Assembly: GCF_024679245.1 (NCBI RefSeq) | Contig: NC_090196.1 | Location: forward strand, 10,708,782-10,772,781 | Reading direction: 5' to 3' | Origin: Pseudorasbora parva | Taxonomy: Eukaryota > Chordata > Actinopteri > Cypriniformes > Gobionidae | Length of the DNA stretch: 64,000 bases | In this document: piece after piece, positions 21,130 to 31,200 of the stretch | How the letters are laid out: each line of letters starts with the position of its first letter | Position numbering within the stretch: position 1 is the first letter of the stretch | The notes under the pieces: model-generated | What the model was told of the DNA's origin: nothing | Database searches by the model: none | What the model saw: the letters and a program-made list of their open reading frames with translations, nothing else | Translations under genes and position numbers: made by a program

Positions 21130-21900
21130 ATTTACACTGGTAATGACTTGGATTCCCATCCTAAACATGGATAAAGTAAAAAAAAAAAAAGGTTGATTGA
21201 GTATTTCTGTACCAAAAATACTCCTTCCGGTTTCACATCTTCAAGTTTCAGAAAGTTTTTTTCTGACGACAGATATGGCGGGATGTCGTTGTATGGCTCC
21301 TGTCCTGGAATGCGCAAATGCGACTAGAGCGAGAGAGCAAAAATTTTAGGGAAGTTCACTTCAAGTTCGGCTTCACAAAATCAAAAGTCACCAAAGAAGT
21401 GTGTTTTTGGTTGTCAGGGTTTTTGGTTGTACAGCTTCCCAAAGAACCCAGCATTAATGGGACAATGGATGGGATTTTTTTCGTCGGAGTAGCAACGGAG
21501 TTGTGCAAGTATTTTTGTTTGTTCCCCGCATTTCGAAGATGATGGTTTATAAACAAGGTAGAATTCAACTCTGGATTTGTAGCTCATCTAATGCTAAAAG
21601 ACAGAGTTGTTCCAGTGATTAAGGTTCACGTATGTTGGAAGCTGGCGGTGAGTAAAACTGCTTCAAATGTCTTTGTGTTGTTAGCTATCGACTCATTCAT
21701 TCACAAGTGCTACTTTTCTATAGTTTTTCTATGTAAATATGCACTAGTCTGATGTGGAAAACCATTCTGTTTGCTAACATTAAATCACATACAATAGTCC
21801 ATAAACCAAAGGATGTCCTCATAATCCACGAGCAAACACACACAAATGTTTTAAAACTCACAAGCAGGATAAGCCGCTAAGTATATATAAGTTACAGTAC
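21130..21900 (+). mobile_element. Relic of a THAP-domain DNA transposon
   Basis: The left part (21140-21240: ACTTGGATTCCCATCCTAAA and AATACTCCTTCCGGTTT) is shared with 44300-44410, so the family is dispersed. At about 21396-21540 shifted frames read the spaced C..C of KKCVFGCQG, a W in GQWMGF and a terminal CSPHF. That is the C2CH pattern of a THAP zinc finger, the DNA-binding domain of P-element-like transposases. Frameshifts and a missing catalytic region make it dead. The boundaries are approximate. Confidence 0.5.
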
Positions 21901-21954
21901 ATATTATTCAGACGTCCTGCTTTTGTTGTCGTTCCTGCTTCTCCTATTCAATTT

Positions 21955-24690
21955 TAGGGCTGGCCGATATGGACAACAAAAAACTATCACCATAAAAACT
22001 GCTAGATCTGCTTATTTTTCAACTCTTTTAGAAGAAAACAAACACAACCCTAAGTATTTATTCGATACAGTGGCTAAATTATCAAAAAATAAAGCTTCAA
22101 CTTCTGATGTTTATAAACAACACAGCAGTAATGACTTTATGAACTTCTTTACTAGTAAGATTGATAATATTAGGAATAAAATTATAACCATGCAGCCGTC
22201 TACTACATTATCACTTCAGACAGAGCATTGTAGTGTCACTGAGGAAAAATTACACTCATTCACTACTATAGGAGGAGAAGAATTGGCTAAAGTTGTTAAA
22301 TCATCAAAATCAACAACATGTATGCTTGACCCTATACCGACTAGGCTATTAAAAGAGATACTTCCAGAGGTCATAGATCCTCTGGTTAATATCCTTAATC
22401 CTTAATCCTTCATCCTTGACATTAGGATATGTACCGAAAACTTTTAAGTTGGCTATAATTAAACCACTTATTAAAAAAACGCAACTTGATCCTAAAGAAT
22501 TAGTCAATTACAGGCCAATCTCGAATCTACCGTTTCTATCAAAAATACTAGAAAAGGCTGTGTCTTTACAATTATGTTCCTTTTTTAGAAAGAAATGGTA
22601 TATGTGAGGATTTCCAGTCAGGATTTAGACCGTATCATAGTACTGAGACTGCTCTAATTAGAGTTACAAATGATTTACTCTTATCATCTGATCGTGGTTG
22701 TATCTCTCTATTAGTGTTACTCGATCTTAGCGCTGCATTCGATACTATCGATCACAATATTCTTCTGAATAGAATCGAAAACTATGTTGGCATTAGTGGA
22801 ACTGCTTTCGCATGGTTTCAATCGTACTTATCTGACCGTTATCAGTTTGTAGCAGTAAATGAAGAGATGTCACACCGATCGTAAGTTCAGCATGGGGTAC
22901 CGCAACGCTCAGTGTTAGGACCGTTGCTTTTCACCCTGTATATGCTACCACTGGGAGATATCATTAGGAAGCATGGCGTTAGTTTTCATTGTTATGCTGA
23001 CGATACTCAGCTCTATATTTCCTCACGCCCTGACGAAACCTACCAATACCAATGAATAGTAATTTCCTGCAACTTAATTCAGATAAAACTGAATTTTTAA
23101 TTATTGGAGAGAGAAGCTCCACAAGTAGCAACCGAGAATACTGTCTAACACTTGATGACTGCTCTGTCAAGCCCTCGTCGTCAGTAAGGAACCTAGGTGT
23201 GCTCTTTGATACCAATCTTTCATTTGAAAGCCACGTTTCTAGCATCTGTAAAACCGCATTCTATCATCTTAAAAATATATCTAAATTACAGCACATGCTT
23301 TCAATGCAAAATGCTGAACAGTTAGTACATGCGTTCATGAGCTCAAGGGTAGATTATTGTAATGCTCTACTGGGTGGTTGCCCTGCTCACTTAATAAACA
23401 AACTACAGCTAGTCCAAAATGCAGCAGCTAGAGTTCTTACTAGAACCAGGAAGTATGATCATATTAGTCCAGTTCTGTCAACACTGCACTGGCTCCCTAT
23501 TAAACATTGCATACAGTACATTTTGCTTATTACTTACAAAGCACTAAATGATTTAGCTCCCCGGTACTTAAGCGCACTTTTAACACATTATACTCCATCA
23601 CGTCTATTGCGGTCTCAAAACTCTGGCCAGTTGATAATACCTAGAATATCTAAATCCACTTTAGGCAGTCGATCCTTTTCCTATTAAGCTCCTGACTCTA
23701 AAGTCTTCCTAGCATTGTTCGGGAAGCAGACACACTCTGTCAGTTTAAATCTAGACTAAAAACACATCTCTTTACTATGGCATACACATAGAACATTTTT
23801 AACTTTCATTATTCAAATCAATTGACTGATTGTTAGGCTGCATTAACTAGGTCAGCCGGAACCGAGAACACTTCCCATAACACCTGATGTACTCATTACA
23901 TCATAAAAAGAGTGGCATCTACACTAATGTTAGTTTCTCTGTTTATCCCGAGGTTTATCCCGGATCTGGGCCCTGTCCGGATCGGATGGTGGACCTGCCT
24001 GGACATGACGAATGCATCCTGGAGTGTCTGCTGCACCCTGTGTCAATTGGTGTCTCCTCCGAATTTTTGCCTCACCGGCACGACATGCTCAAAAGCCGTC
24101 TCCGGCACAATAATTCCGATCTTTCATGTATTCATACTCTTGTGTAATCGACGCATCATCCTAAATAAATCCATCTCTTCCGTGATACCCTGAAATTTTG
24201 AATATTCCAATCTAATATGATTTCTGACCTTTAAGGTTGCCAGAATAATAATCTTACACTGTGTGTTAATAGGCCAGAGGAGAACTCACCCCGACTGAGT
24301 CTGGTTTCTCCCAAGGTTTATTTTTCTCCATCATGCCCTGATGGAGTTTTGGTTCCTTGCCACTGTCGCCTTTGGCTTGGCTTGCTCAGTTGGGGACACT
24401 AAAATTATGATTAAAGTTATTCAACTAATTATACAAATAAAATGTATGAATTAGATTTTATTTAATTCTATAAACTATAATACTGATATGCCAACATTAT
24501 CGCTATATGATAAATTTAAATAAGCTGATAACATCACTGTTTTCTCCAGTACAACTGTACAGCCAAATCTAATTTTGTTGCAATATTATCCTGTTTGACA
24601 CTGTGAAGCTGCTTTGACACAATCGTGATTGCAAAAGCGCTATATAAATAAAGTTGATTGATTGATTGATTGATCACGATTTCTTGATTT
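21955..24690 (+). mobile_element. 5'-truncated LINE of the CR1/L2/Rex1 group
   Basis: Begins inside the linker upstream of the RT domain and runs through RT, the C-terminal region and a 3' tail that ends GCGCTATATAAATAAAG followed by TTGATTGATTGATTGATTG. That tail form is typical of fish L2-like LINEs. The endonuclease domain is missing, as expected of incomplete reverse transcription. It lies in the plus orientation inside the phosphatase intron. Confidence 0.85.
21960..23690 (+). pseudogene. LINE reverse transcriptase
   Basis: The frames at 21960-22405, 22416-22607, 22610-23040 and 23052-23687 together carry [50 protein letters not shown] (palm motif A), [13 protein letters not shown] and the catalytic CYADDTQLY at about 22990. 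The conserved C-terminal part FLQLNSDKTEFL...RNLGVLFD...HWLPIK follows. At least two frameshifts and an internal stop near 22885 disable it. Role: would copy LINE RNA at a nicked target. Confidence 0.85.
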
Positions 24691-25212
24691 TTTTTCCGAT
24701 TTCAGATGTGAATTTGAAACATATTTCCAAAGGAAACCAATTAGAGCTTTATTGAAAAGTTATCACGTCTCTAGAACAGACAAATCACCTAAATAAATAA
24801 ATAAAATATAGCTATTTATTTATAAATGTATTCATTATTTATACATTTATTTTGTTTCATTTCTTAACAATTAAGATGCTTGCATGTGTTTATCCAGTCT
24901 AATCGAAGTGTGTCTCTCCCCTGACTTTCCCAACAAAAATCCTGCCTAGAGCCCTGTAAAGCAAGCCAATGCAAATGGCTGTAAATTAAACTTAAATAAG
25001 CTTTAAAAGTCTTACATGCTCAAAAACAAAATCATCTTCAATAAAAATTAATGAGACTGATCTTACAGTGCTTAGGTCACTCTTTCTCATAATTGCGGTC
25101 TTTGAATTTGAAATGAGCTGCTGAATAAATGCATCTTGAATTTTTGCTTTCGTTAATTTTGTGAACTCTGTTAAATTAGCATATATTAAAGATTAGATTT
25201 ATATAGGTGTAA
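24691..25212. other. AT-rich intronic sequence
   Basis: No gene or repeat boundary recognised. Confidence 0.5.
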
Positions 25213-25693
25213 GGTATAATAATTAATAATTTGTTTGTTACATTTATATAGCGCTTTTCTAGGAACTCAAATTCCCTATAGAAGGGGGAATCTCCTCAAC
25301 CACCACCAATGTGCAGCACCCTCCTGGATGATGCGACGCCAGCCATATTGCGCCAGAATGCTTACCACACACCAGCTGATTGGTGGAGAGGAGACTAAGA
25401 GTGTGATTAAGCCAATCATTATATGGGGATTATTAGGAGGCCATGATGGACAGGGGCCGTTGGGCAAATTTGGCCAGAATGCCGGGGTCACACCCCTACA
25501 CTTTATAGAAGGACATCCTGGGATTATTAACGACCACAGAGAGTTGGTACCTCAGTTTAACGTCTCATCCGAAAGATGGTGCTCTTTGACAGTACAGTGT
25601 CCCTATCACTATACTGGGGTGTTAGGACCCACACAGACCACAGGGTGAGCACCCCCTGCTGGCCTCACTAACACCTCTACCAGCAGCAACCTG
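25213..25693 (+). repeat. Left half of an abundant fish repeat, split by DIRS copy A
   Basis: Starts TTTATATAGCGCTTTTC and runs to CCAGCAGCAACCTGG. By recall, in fish genomes this sequence continues directly into a 5S-rRNA-derived tail. Here that tail appears only at 29062, on the far side of the DIRS insertion. ORFs on both strands are incidental. Confidence 0.6.
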
Positions 25694-25699
25694 GTTCCC

Positions 25700-25855
25700 A
25701 TTATCGAGGGAACTTGCAATGCGTCATCGTTGATGACACTTCGGGGAACGCCCTTAGCGTTACGCCACTGAAGCTTGAATGAAAAAAGACCAATCCTGAT
25801 TGGTGTTGCGTCATGATGTAGCGAGTGACGGCATATCCGGAAGGTACAAAGGGAC
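25700..25855 (+). repeat. Left inverted terminal repeat, DIRS copy A
   Basis: Complementary to 28872-29030 over about 150 bp, with scattered mismatches. Confidence 0.8.
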
Positions 25856-25963
25856 GCCAGTACTAAGCAGCGTTAGCGTTTTGCTCTTCGGCGTTAGTGC
25901 TCTGTGTTTGTCGTCTATTTGGTGTTATTTGTCCCGTAGGGCTTCTCAATATTAGATTATTAG

Positions 25964-27210
25964 ATGACGAGTGAGCAGTTCAGACGGTGTGTGCCTTCCT
26001 GTCCGCATTTCATTTCAGGCACAGACACACACACACACCAGCTCTGTGTGCAGTGCCTCGGTGTGCAGCACACCCGGGCCATTCTCAAGGGGGTGGCCTG
26101 TGGTGAGTGCGATAAGCTGCCGTTGAGAGTGCTGCGCTCGTGGCTGGCCGCGTTCGATGAGCCGGCCAGCCTCGTGAGCCTCACGGTTCTGGGCCCGCGG
26201 TTGCTGAGGCAGCGCGGCGCTGCAGATCGTGGGGCTTGCAGATGGATCTGTCAGCGGGATTAGGGACTGTTGAAGCATCTTCCTCATCTGACGATTCAGA
26301 GATTCTCCCACCACCAGGAAAAAGTGGACATCCAGCTGCCAAATAAGCTGGATGAACACTTTTTCAAGCATCGAGCACAGCCTCCCCGCCGGGGTCTTCC
26401 TTTTTTCCCCGATCTACACAACGAGTTGTGTAGAGCATGGGAAAAGCCCTTTTCAGCCCGCTTAACTACACCCCCAGTGCTAGATTTTGCTAATGTTCTG
26501 GGAGCGGCTAAAAAGTAGTAGCGTCTATGTAGCGTTGCCACGGGTTGAAGAGGCGCTCGCGGGCCACCTCTCACCCGAGACCGCTGCTTCATTAAAGGCC
26601 CCGGCGTTGCCCTTGAAACCATGCCGAGAAACAGCAAAGCTGGTGGGTTGAGCATATGGTGCGGCTGGTCATGCTGGTGGGTGTCTGCACACTCTAGCGG
26701 TTTTGCAGGCCTACCAAGCAGACTTGCTGAAGGAGCTAGATGAAGACGAGGGACCCTATCCAGAAGATATTACAGAACTGAGGAATGCAACAGATTTGTC
26801 TCTCCGTATCACCAGAGATGGGCTGTGCTATCGACCGCTCTATGGCTGGTATGGTGTGTGCAGAGAGGGATCTCTGGCTCAATCTGCCAGGAATCAGGGA
26901 GAGAGATAGACACTTTCTCCTTGATTCCCTGGTTTTGCCTTCTGGCCTCTTCGGCGGCGCTGTGAGTACCGTTGTCGAAAGGTTTCAGGAGGTGAAGAAA
27001 CCGGCGGCCGCCTTCAGTCAGTTCCTCCCTCGCCGCTGGGGCTCCTCTAGCAAGACTGCCTCGAGTGGGCAGTCTCAGCCGGCACCAAGCTCCTCGCACC
27101 GAGAGGTGCAAAAGCAGAGCGTTGCTTTTCGCGCCCCTCCTGAGGGAGCTTGGCAAAAGAAGCAATCTAGAATTCCTATCAGATCTCAGGTATCTGAACC
27201 GGTCTCTTAG
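25964..27210 (+). pseudogene. DIRS Gag-like ORF1 (copy A)
   Basis: Starts at an ATG at 25964 with a Cys-rich N-terminus (RRCVPSCPHFI...LCVQCLGVQH...CGECDKLPLRVLRS), matching copy B (KRCVHPCPRYI...LCVACLGAQH...CEHCERLPLRTLRS). Later blocks are in other frames: RRGLPFFPDLHNEL at about 26380-26430, AYQADLLKELDED at 26707-26750, and LWLNLPGIRERDRHFLLD with GLFGGAV at 26870-26960. Several frameshifts and stops make it non-functional. Role: nucleocapsid-like protein of DIRS elements. The Cys pairs may bind zinc. Confidence 0.8.
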
Positions 27211-27214
27211 GAGA

Positions 27215-27823
27215 TTCAGGTTCAAGATGCTCATTATCCCAGCCATCGTGAGTCAGATCCAGTTCGAGGACTGGTTCGTCACGATAGATCTAAAGGATGC
27301 ATATTTCCATATCTCCATCCTTCACAGTCACAGGCAGTTCCTGAGGTTCGCTTTCGGGGGCGAAGCGTACCAATATCGGGTTCTTCCCTTCGGCCTAGCT
27401 CTTTCACCTCGCACCTTCACAAAGTGCATGGATGCAGCTCAGGCTATGTTAAGACTCCAGGGCATCAGTGTACTCAATTATATCGATGACTGGCTTATCC
27501 TGGCCAGGTCGTACGGTATGGTGGTTCGGCATCGAGATGCCATTCTAGCCCATAATATGAGGTGCTTGGGGGTGAGACTCAACACAAAGAAAAGTGTGTT
27601 GACGCCCTCCCAGAGGACGACGTTCCTGGGAGTAGTATGGGACTCGGTAACGATGCGGGCACAAATGTCTCCCGCGCGTATCGAGACTATACTGGCAGAA
27701 GTCTCCAGAGTGAAGCTAGGCCGCACCCTCACTGTCAAGCAGTTCCAGAGACTGCTGGGTCTCATGGCAGCAGCGTCCAGCATGATTCCGCTCGGCCTGC
27801 TCCACATGAGACCCCTGCAGTGA
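27215..27823 (+). pseudogene. DIRS reverse transcriptase (copy A), truncated
   Basis: The plus-strand frame carries DWFVTIDLKDAYFHISI (motif A), YRVLPFGLALSPRTFTK (motif B) and NYIDDWLILA (catalytic motif C), then the thumb region LGVVWDSVTM...FQRLLGLMAAASSMIP. It stops after HMRPLQ, where copies B and D continue WWLKTKGF into the connection and RNase H. A tandem array follows immediately, so about half the polymerase protein is gone. Confidence 0.88.
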
Positions 27824-27849
27824 TGGCTGAAGACCAAGGGGTTATACGG

Positions 27850-28870
27850 AGTGATAGATAAGTTCATTCTCTAACGAAATCCTTCATTACAACATTGTTT
27901 GATGTGTAATTGTTGAAAAATCATACCCAGAAAATGTTGTAATAAAGGATATTGTTAAAGAATGAACTTACCTATCCCTCTACGTGCTTGTTTTTTGAGA
28001 ACTTTTGAAATAACAAAATAATGACACCTCCAGGATGCTTTGTCGGCACATACAGTTGCATGGGAAGGCATGTTCTGGGTATGATATTTCAACAATTACA
28101 GATCAGAAAATGTTGTAATAAAGGATTTTGTTAAAGAATGAACTTATCTATCCCTCTACGTGCTCGTTTTTTGAGAACTTTTGATATAATAAAATAATGA
28201 CACCTCCAGGATGCTTTGTCGGCACAAACAGTTGCATGGGAAGGCATTTTCTGGGTATGATATTTTAACAATTACCCATCAGAAAAAGTTCTAAAGCAGG
28301 ATTTCTTTAGAGAATGAACTTATCTATCCCTCTACGTGCTCGTTTTTTGAGAACTTTTGATATAATAAAATAATGACACCTCTAGGATGCTTTGTCGGCA
28401 CAAACAGTTGCATGGGAAGGCATGTTCTGGGTATGATATTTCAACATTTACACATCAGAAAATGTTGTAATAAAGGATTTTGTTAGAGAATGAACTTATC
28501 TATCCCTCTATGTGCTCGTTTTTTTGAGAACTGTTGAAATAATAAAATAATGCCACCTCCAGGATGCTTTGTCGGCACATACAGTTGCATGGGAAGGCAT
28601 GTTCAGGGTATGATATTTCAACAATTACACATCAGAAAATGTTGTAATGCAGGAATTCGTTAGAGAATGAACTTATCTATCCCTCTATGTGCTCGTTTTT
28701 TTGAGAACTTTTGAAATAATAAAATAATGCCACCTCCAGAATGCTTTGTCGGCACATACAGTTGCATGGGAAGGCATGTTCTGGGTATGATATTTCAACA
28801 ACTACACATCAGAAAATGTTGTAATGAAGGATTTCGTAAGAGAATGAACGTATCTATCCCTCTACATGCT
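27850..28870 (+). repeat. 176-bp tandem array inside DIRS copy A, with an inverted first half-unit
   Basis: CTATCCCTC recurs at 27972, 28148, 28324, 28500, 28677 and 28854 (period 176-177 bp). The sequence at 27855-27935 is the inverted complement of part of the same unit, so the array starts with a foldback. No coding capacity. Confidence 0.85.
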
Positions 28871-28871
28871 C

Positions 28872-29061
28872 CTTTTTTCCCTTTGTACCTTCCGGGTATG
28901 CCATCACTCGCTACGTCATGACGCAACACCAATCAGGATTGGCCTTTTTTCATTCAAGCTTCAGTGGCGTCACGCTAAAGGCGTTCCCCGAAGTGTCATC
29001 TACGATGACACAGTGTCTCGTTCCCTCTCAGTGAACATGGGTTATTTTCATAACCAGAGAC
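28872..29061 (+). repeat. Right inverted terminal repeat and end of DIRS copy A
   Basis: Complement of 25700-25855, extending about 30 bp further to GTTATTTTCATAACCAGAGAC. Confidence 0.8.
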
Positions 29062-29165
29062 ATTTTTCCCAGGAGGTCTCCCATCCAGGCACTGACCAGG
29101 CTCAGCCCTGCTTAGCTTCCGTGGGAAACCAGTCTTGGGCTACAGGGTGATATGGCTGCTGGTTC
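29062..29165 (-). repeat. 5S rRNA-derived SINE-like tail
   Basis: Read on the minus strand, GAAGCTAAGCAGGGCTGAGC, CTGGTCAGTGCCTGGATGG and GAGACCTCCTGGGAA follow the 3' half of vertebrate 5S rRNA, including its internal control region. The 5' half and the terminator are absent, so this is a retroposon-derived piece and not a 5S gene. It is the continuation of the repeat at 25213-25693. Confidence 0.65.
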
Positions 29166-29339
29166 AAGACAACCTGAATGTTCTTTTTTCTTTTTTTAGA
29201 TTCCCTTGTGAAAAAGAAGTGTGCTTAATTGTATTGAAAGTGTATTTTTTGTGCACTTAATATATTTAGAGTATATTTTTTAAAAACTGCACTTGTAGAT
29301 AATATGATATAATTAAAATTAAGTGCCACTTAAGTGTAC

Positions 29340-29723
29340 TTAAAGAGAATACACTTTAATGACAATATTTCTAAACACACTTAAGTACACTTTTTTAAAA
29401 TTCACTTTGTAATAATATCAAATGAATTTGTATTTTTAAAAAGTACACTTTCATGACAATATTTATAAACACACTTTAGTGCACTTATAATAAGTGTACT
29501 TTGTAATAATATATAATTAATTTGTACTTTAACAAAGTACAATTTCATGACGATATTTATAAACACATTTTAGTGCACATTTAATAAGTGCACTTTATAA
29601 TAATATCTAATTAATTTGTACTTTAACAAAGTACACTTTCATGACGATATTTATAAACACACTTTAGTGTACTTATAATAAGTGTACTTTGTAATAATAT
29701 ATAATTAATTTGTACTTTAAAAA
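29340..29723. repeat. 94-bp tandem array, left part
   Basis: ATTTATAAAC recurs at 29461, 29555 and 29649 (period 94). The array resumes at 35029 after DIRS copy B. Confidence 0.85.
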
Positions 29724-29927
29724 CGTCTCAGGTTACGTATGTAACCCTAGTTCCCTGAGGGAACGAGACGCTGCGTCGAAACGCTGTGAGAACGCCTCTG
29801 CGTTAATGCGTCGTGAAGCGCCTGTAGAACCATTCCATCGGAAAAAAGATCGATCGTCGGCGTGATGACGTCATCGACCGGAAGCTATAAAGCGTCCGTG
29901 AAAACAAACAGGAACTAACTTCTGATA
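29724..29927 (-). repeat. Left terminal repeat of DIRS copy B
   Basis: Inverted match to 34858-35012. Contains the TATAAAG-like box near 29886 and two CGTCATC motifs (TGATGACGTCATCG). Likely carries promoter activity, by analogy with DIRS terminal repeats. Confidence 0.85.
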
Positions 29928-29971
29928 AAGCCTGAAGTAAGTGATCACGGACACGCCCGGAGTATGGCAAA

Positions 29972-30073
29972 GCGACGCAGCGTCTCGTTCCCTCAGGGAA
30001 CTAGGGTTACATACGTAACCTGAGACGTTCCCTTTCGGGGAACTCGAGCTGCGTCGAAACGCTGTGAGAACGC
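29972..30073. repeat. Internal complementary region of DIRS copy B
   Basis: The first half (GCGACGCAGCGTCTCGTTCC and on) is the complement of the outer left end 29724-29778. The second half (TTCCCTTTCGGGGAACTCGA and on) is the complement of the outer right end 34990-35028. In DIRS elements this region templates circle formation. Confidence 0.85.
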
Positions 30074-30159
30074 TTATACCCACATCGCCATAGGACCAAG
30101 TGTCTCGTATGTGTGAAGCCAAAGCGCACACGGTTACGAGAGTACCGGTGCCCCAAAAG

Positions 30160-31200
30160 TAGATGCCAGGTCTAGTTCGTAGAACCTGACGAAAGTTAAT
30201 GGAGACGACCAACCGGCCGCGTTACAGATGTCATGGAGGGATGCCCCCGACAACAGTGCTTTAGAAGCAGCCATACCCCTGGTAGAATGCGCCCGGACAG
30301 CCAGTGGAGACGGCTGCCCGGCCGCCTCATAAGCAAGTGAGCCCCTCGTCCACCCACTTGCTCATTCTCTGCTTGGATACTGGGGCCCCTTTCTTAGGGG
30401 GGCCGAAACAGACAAACAGCTGATCAGTTTTCCTCCACAGGGCAGCTCTGTGGACATAAGTATCTAGTGCTCTAACAGGGCACAGCAGATTTAATCTTTC
30501 CTGGTCTGACGTTGTGAAAGGAGGAGGACAGAACGCCTGAAGAGTAATGGGGCCCCGTGGGCTCGTAGGAACCTTGGGGACATAACCCGGCCTGGGATGT
30601 AGAAAGGCTTTCACCATCCCCGGCGCAAACTCTAGACATGAGGGCCCTACAGACAGGGACTGAATATCTCCTATTCTTTTGAGAGATGAAATAGCCAAAA
30701 GGAATATAGTCTTGAGGGTGAGGAACTTATCCAAAACCTCCTCCAAGGGTTCAAATGGAGGCTCGGACAAGCCCCGCAAAACAATGGCTAAGACCCATGC
30801 TGGGACCCTCGAGTGCATAACAGGCCTCAACCTTAAAGTGCCACGGAGGAAACGTGTAATCAGAGGGTGTCTTCCCAAAGACACTCCACCCAAAGGGATG
30901 TGGAAGGCACCCAAGGCCGCCACGTACACCTTTATTGTGGAGGGGGTTAACCCTGCCGAGAACCTTGCCTGCAGAAACTCCAGCACTGTACCAACCGGGC
31001 AGTTAACTGGGTCCCACTGGCGTTCTCTGCACCATGCTGAGAAAAGCTTCCATTTCAGAGCGTACAGTTTCCTCGTGGACGGAGCTCTGGAGTGAAGGAT
31101 GGTCTCTACGACCTCGGCCGAGAGACCTTCCTCTATGAGCCTAGCCCCCTCAGAGGCCAGGCCCACAGTTTCCACATCTCCGGGCGTGGGTGCAGGAATC
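30160..31200 (-). pseudogene. DIRS tyrosine recombinase (copy B), frameshifted
   Basis: The minus-strand frame includes the core-binding domain (STRKLYALKWKLFSAWCRERQ, LTPSTIKVYVAALGAFH) and catalytic Arg I in LKRIGDIQSLS. Compared with copy D, a net 2-base loss near 30347 shifts the frame at KQRMSKWVDEG. The HSTRG (HxxR) and RFY (Tyr) catalytic boxes then fall out of frame. It would otherwise insert circular element DNA by site-specific recombination. Confidence 0.88.

Larger units (their letters stand above)
25694..29061 (+). mobile_element. DIRS-type retrotransposon copy A, internally rearranged
   Basis: Inverted terminal repeats (about 25700-25855 and 28872-29030) share blocks such as AATCCTGATTGG with CCAATCAGGATT, and CATATCCGGAAGGTACAAA with its complement. 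Between them lie Gag and RT remnants. A tandem array replaces the RNase H and recombinase genes. No target duplication is visible, as expected for tyrosine-recombinase integration. Confidence 0.85.

Noticed and set aside
25235..25648. ORF of 137 codons before DIRS copy A
   Set aside because: It lies entirely within an abundant non-coding fish repeat.
29062..29165. A functional 5S rRNA gene
   Set aside because: Only the 3' half is present, diverged, without the 5' half or a T-run terminator. It fits the tail of a dispersed repeat.
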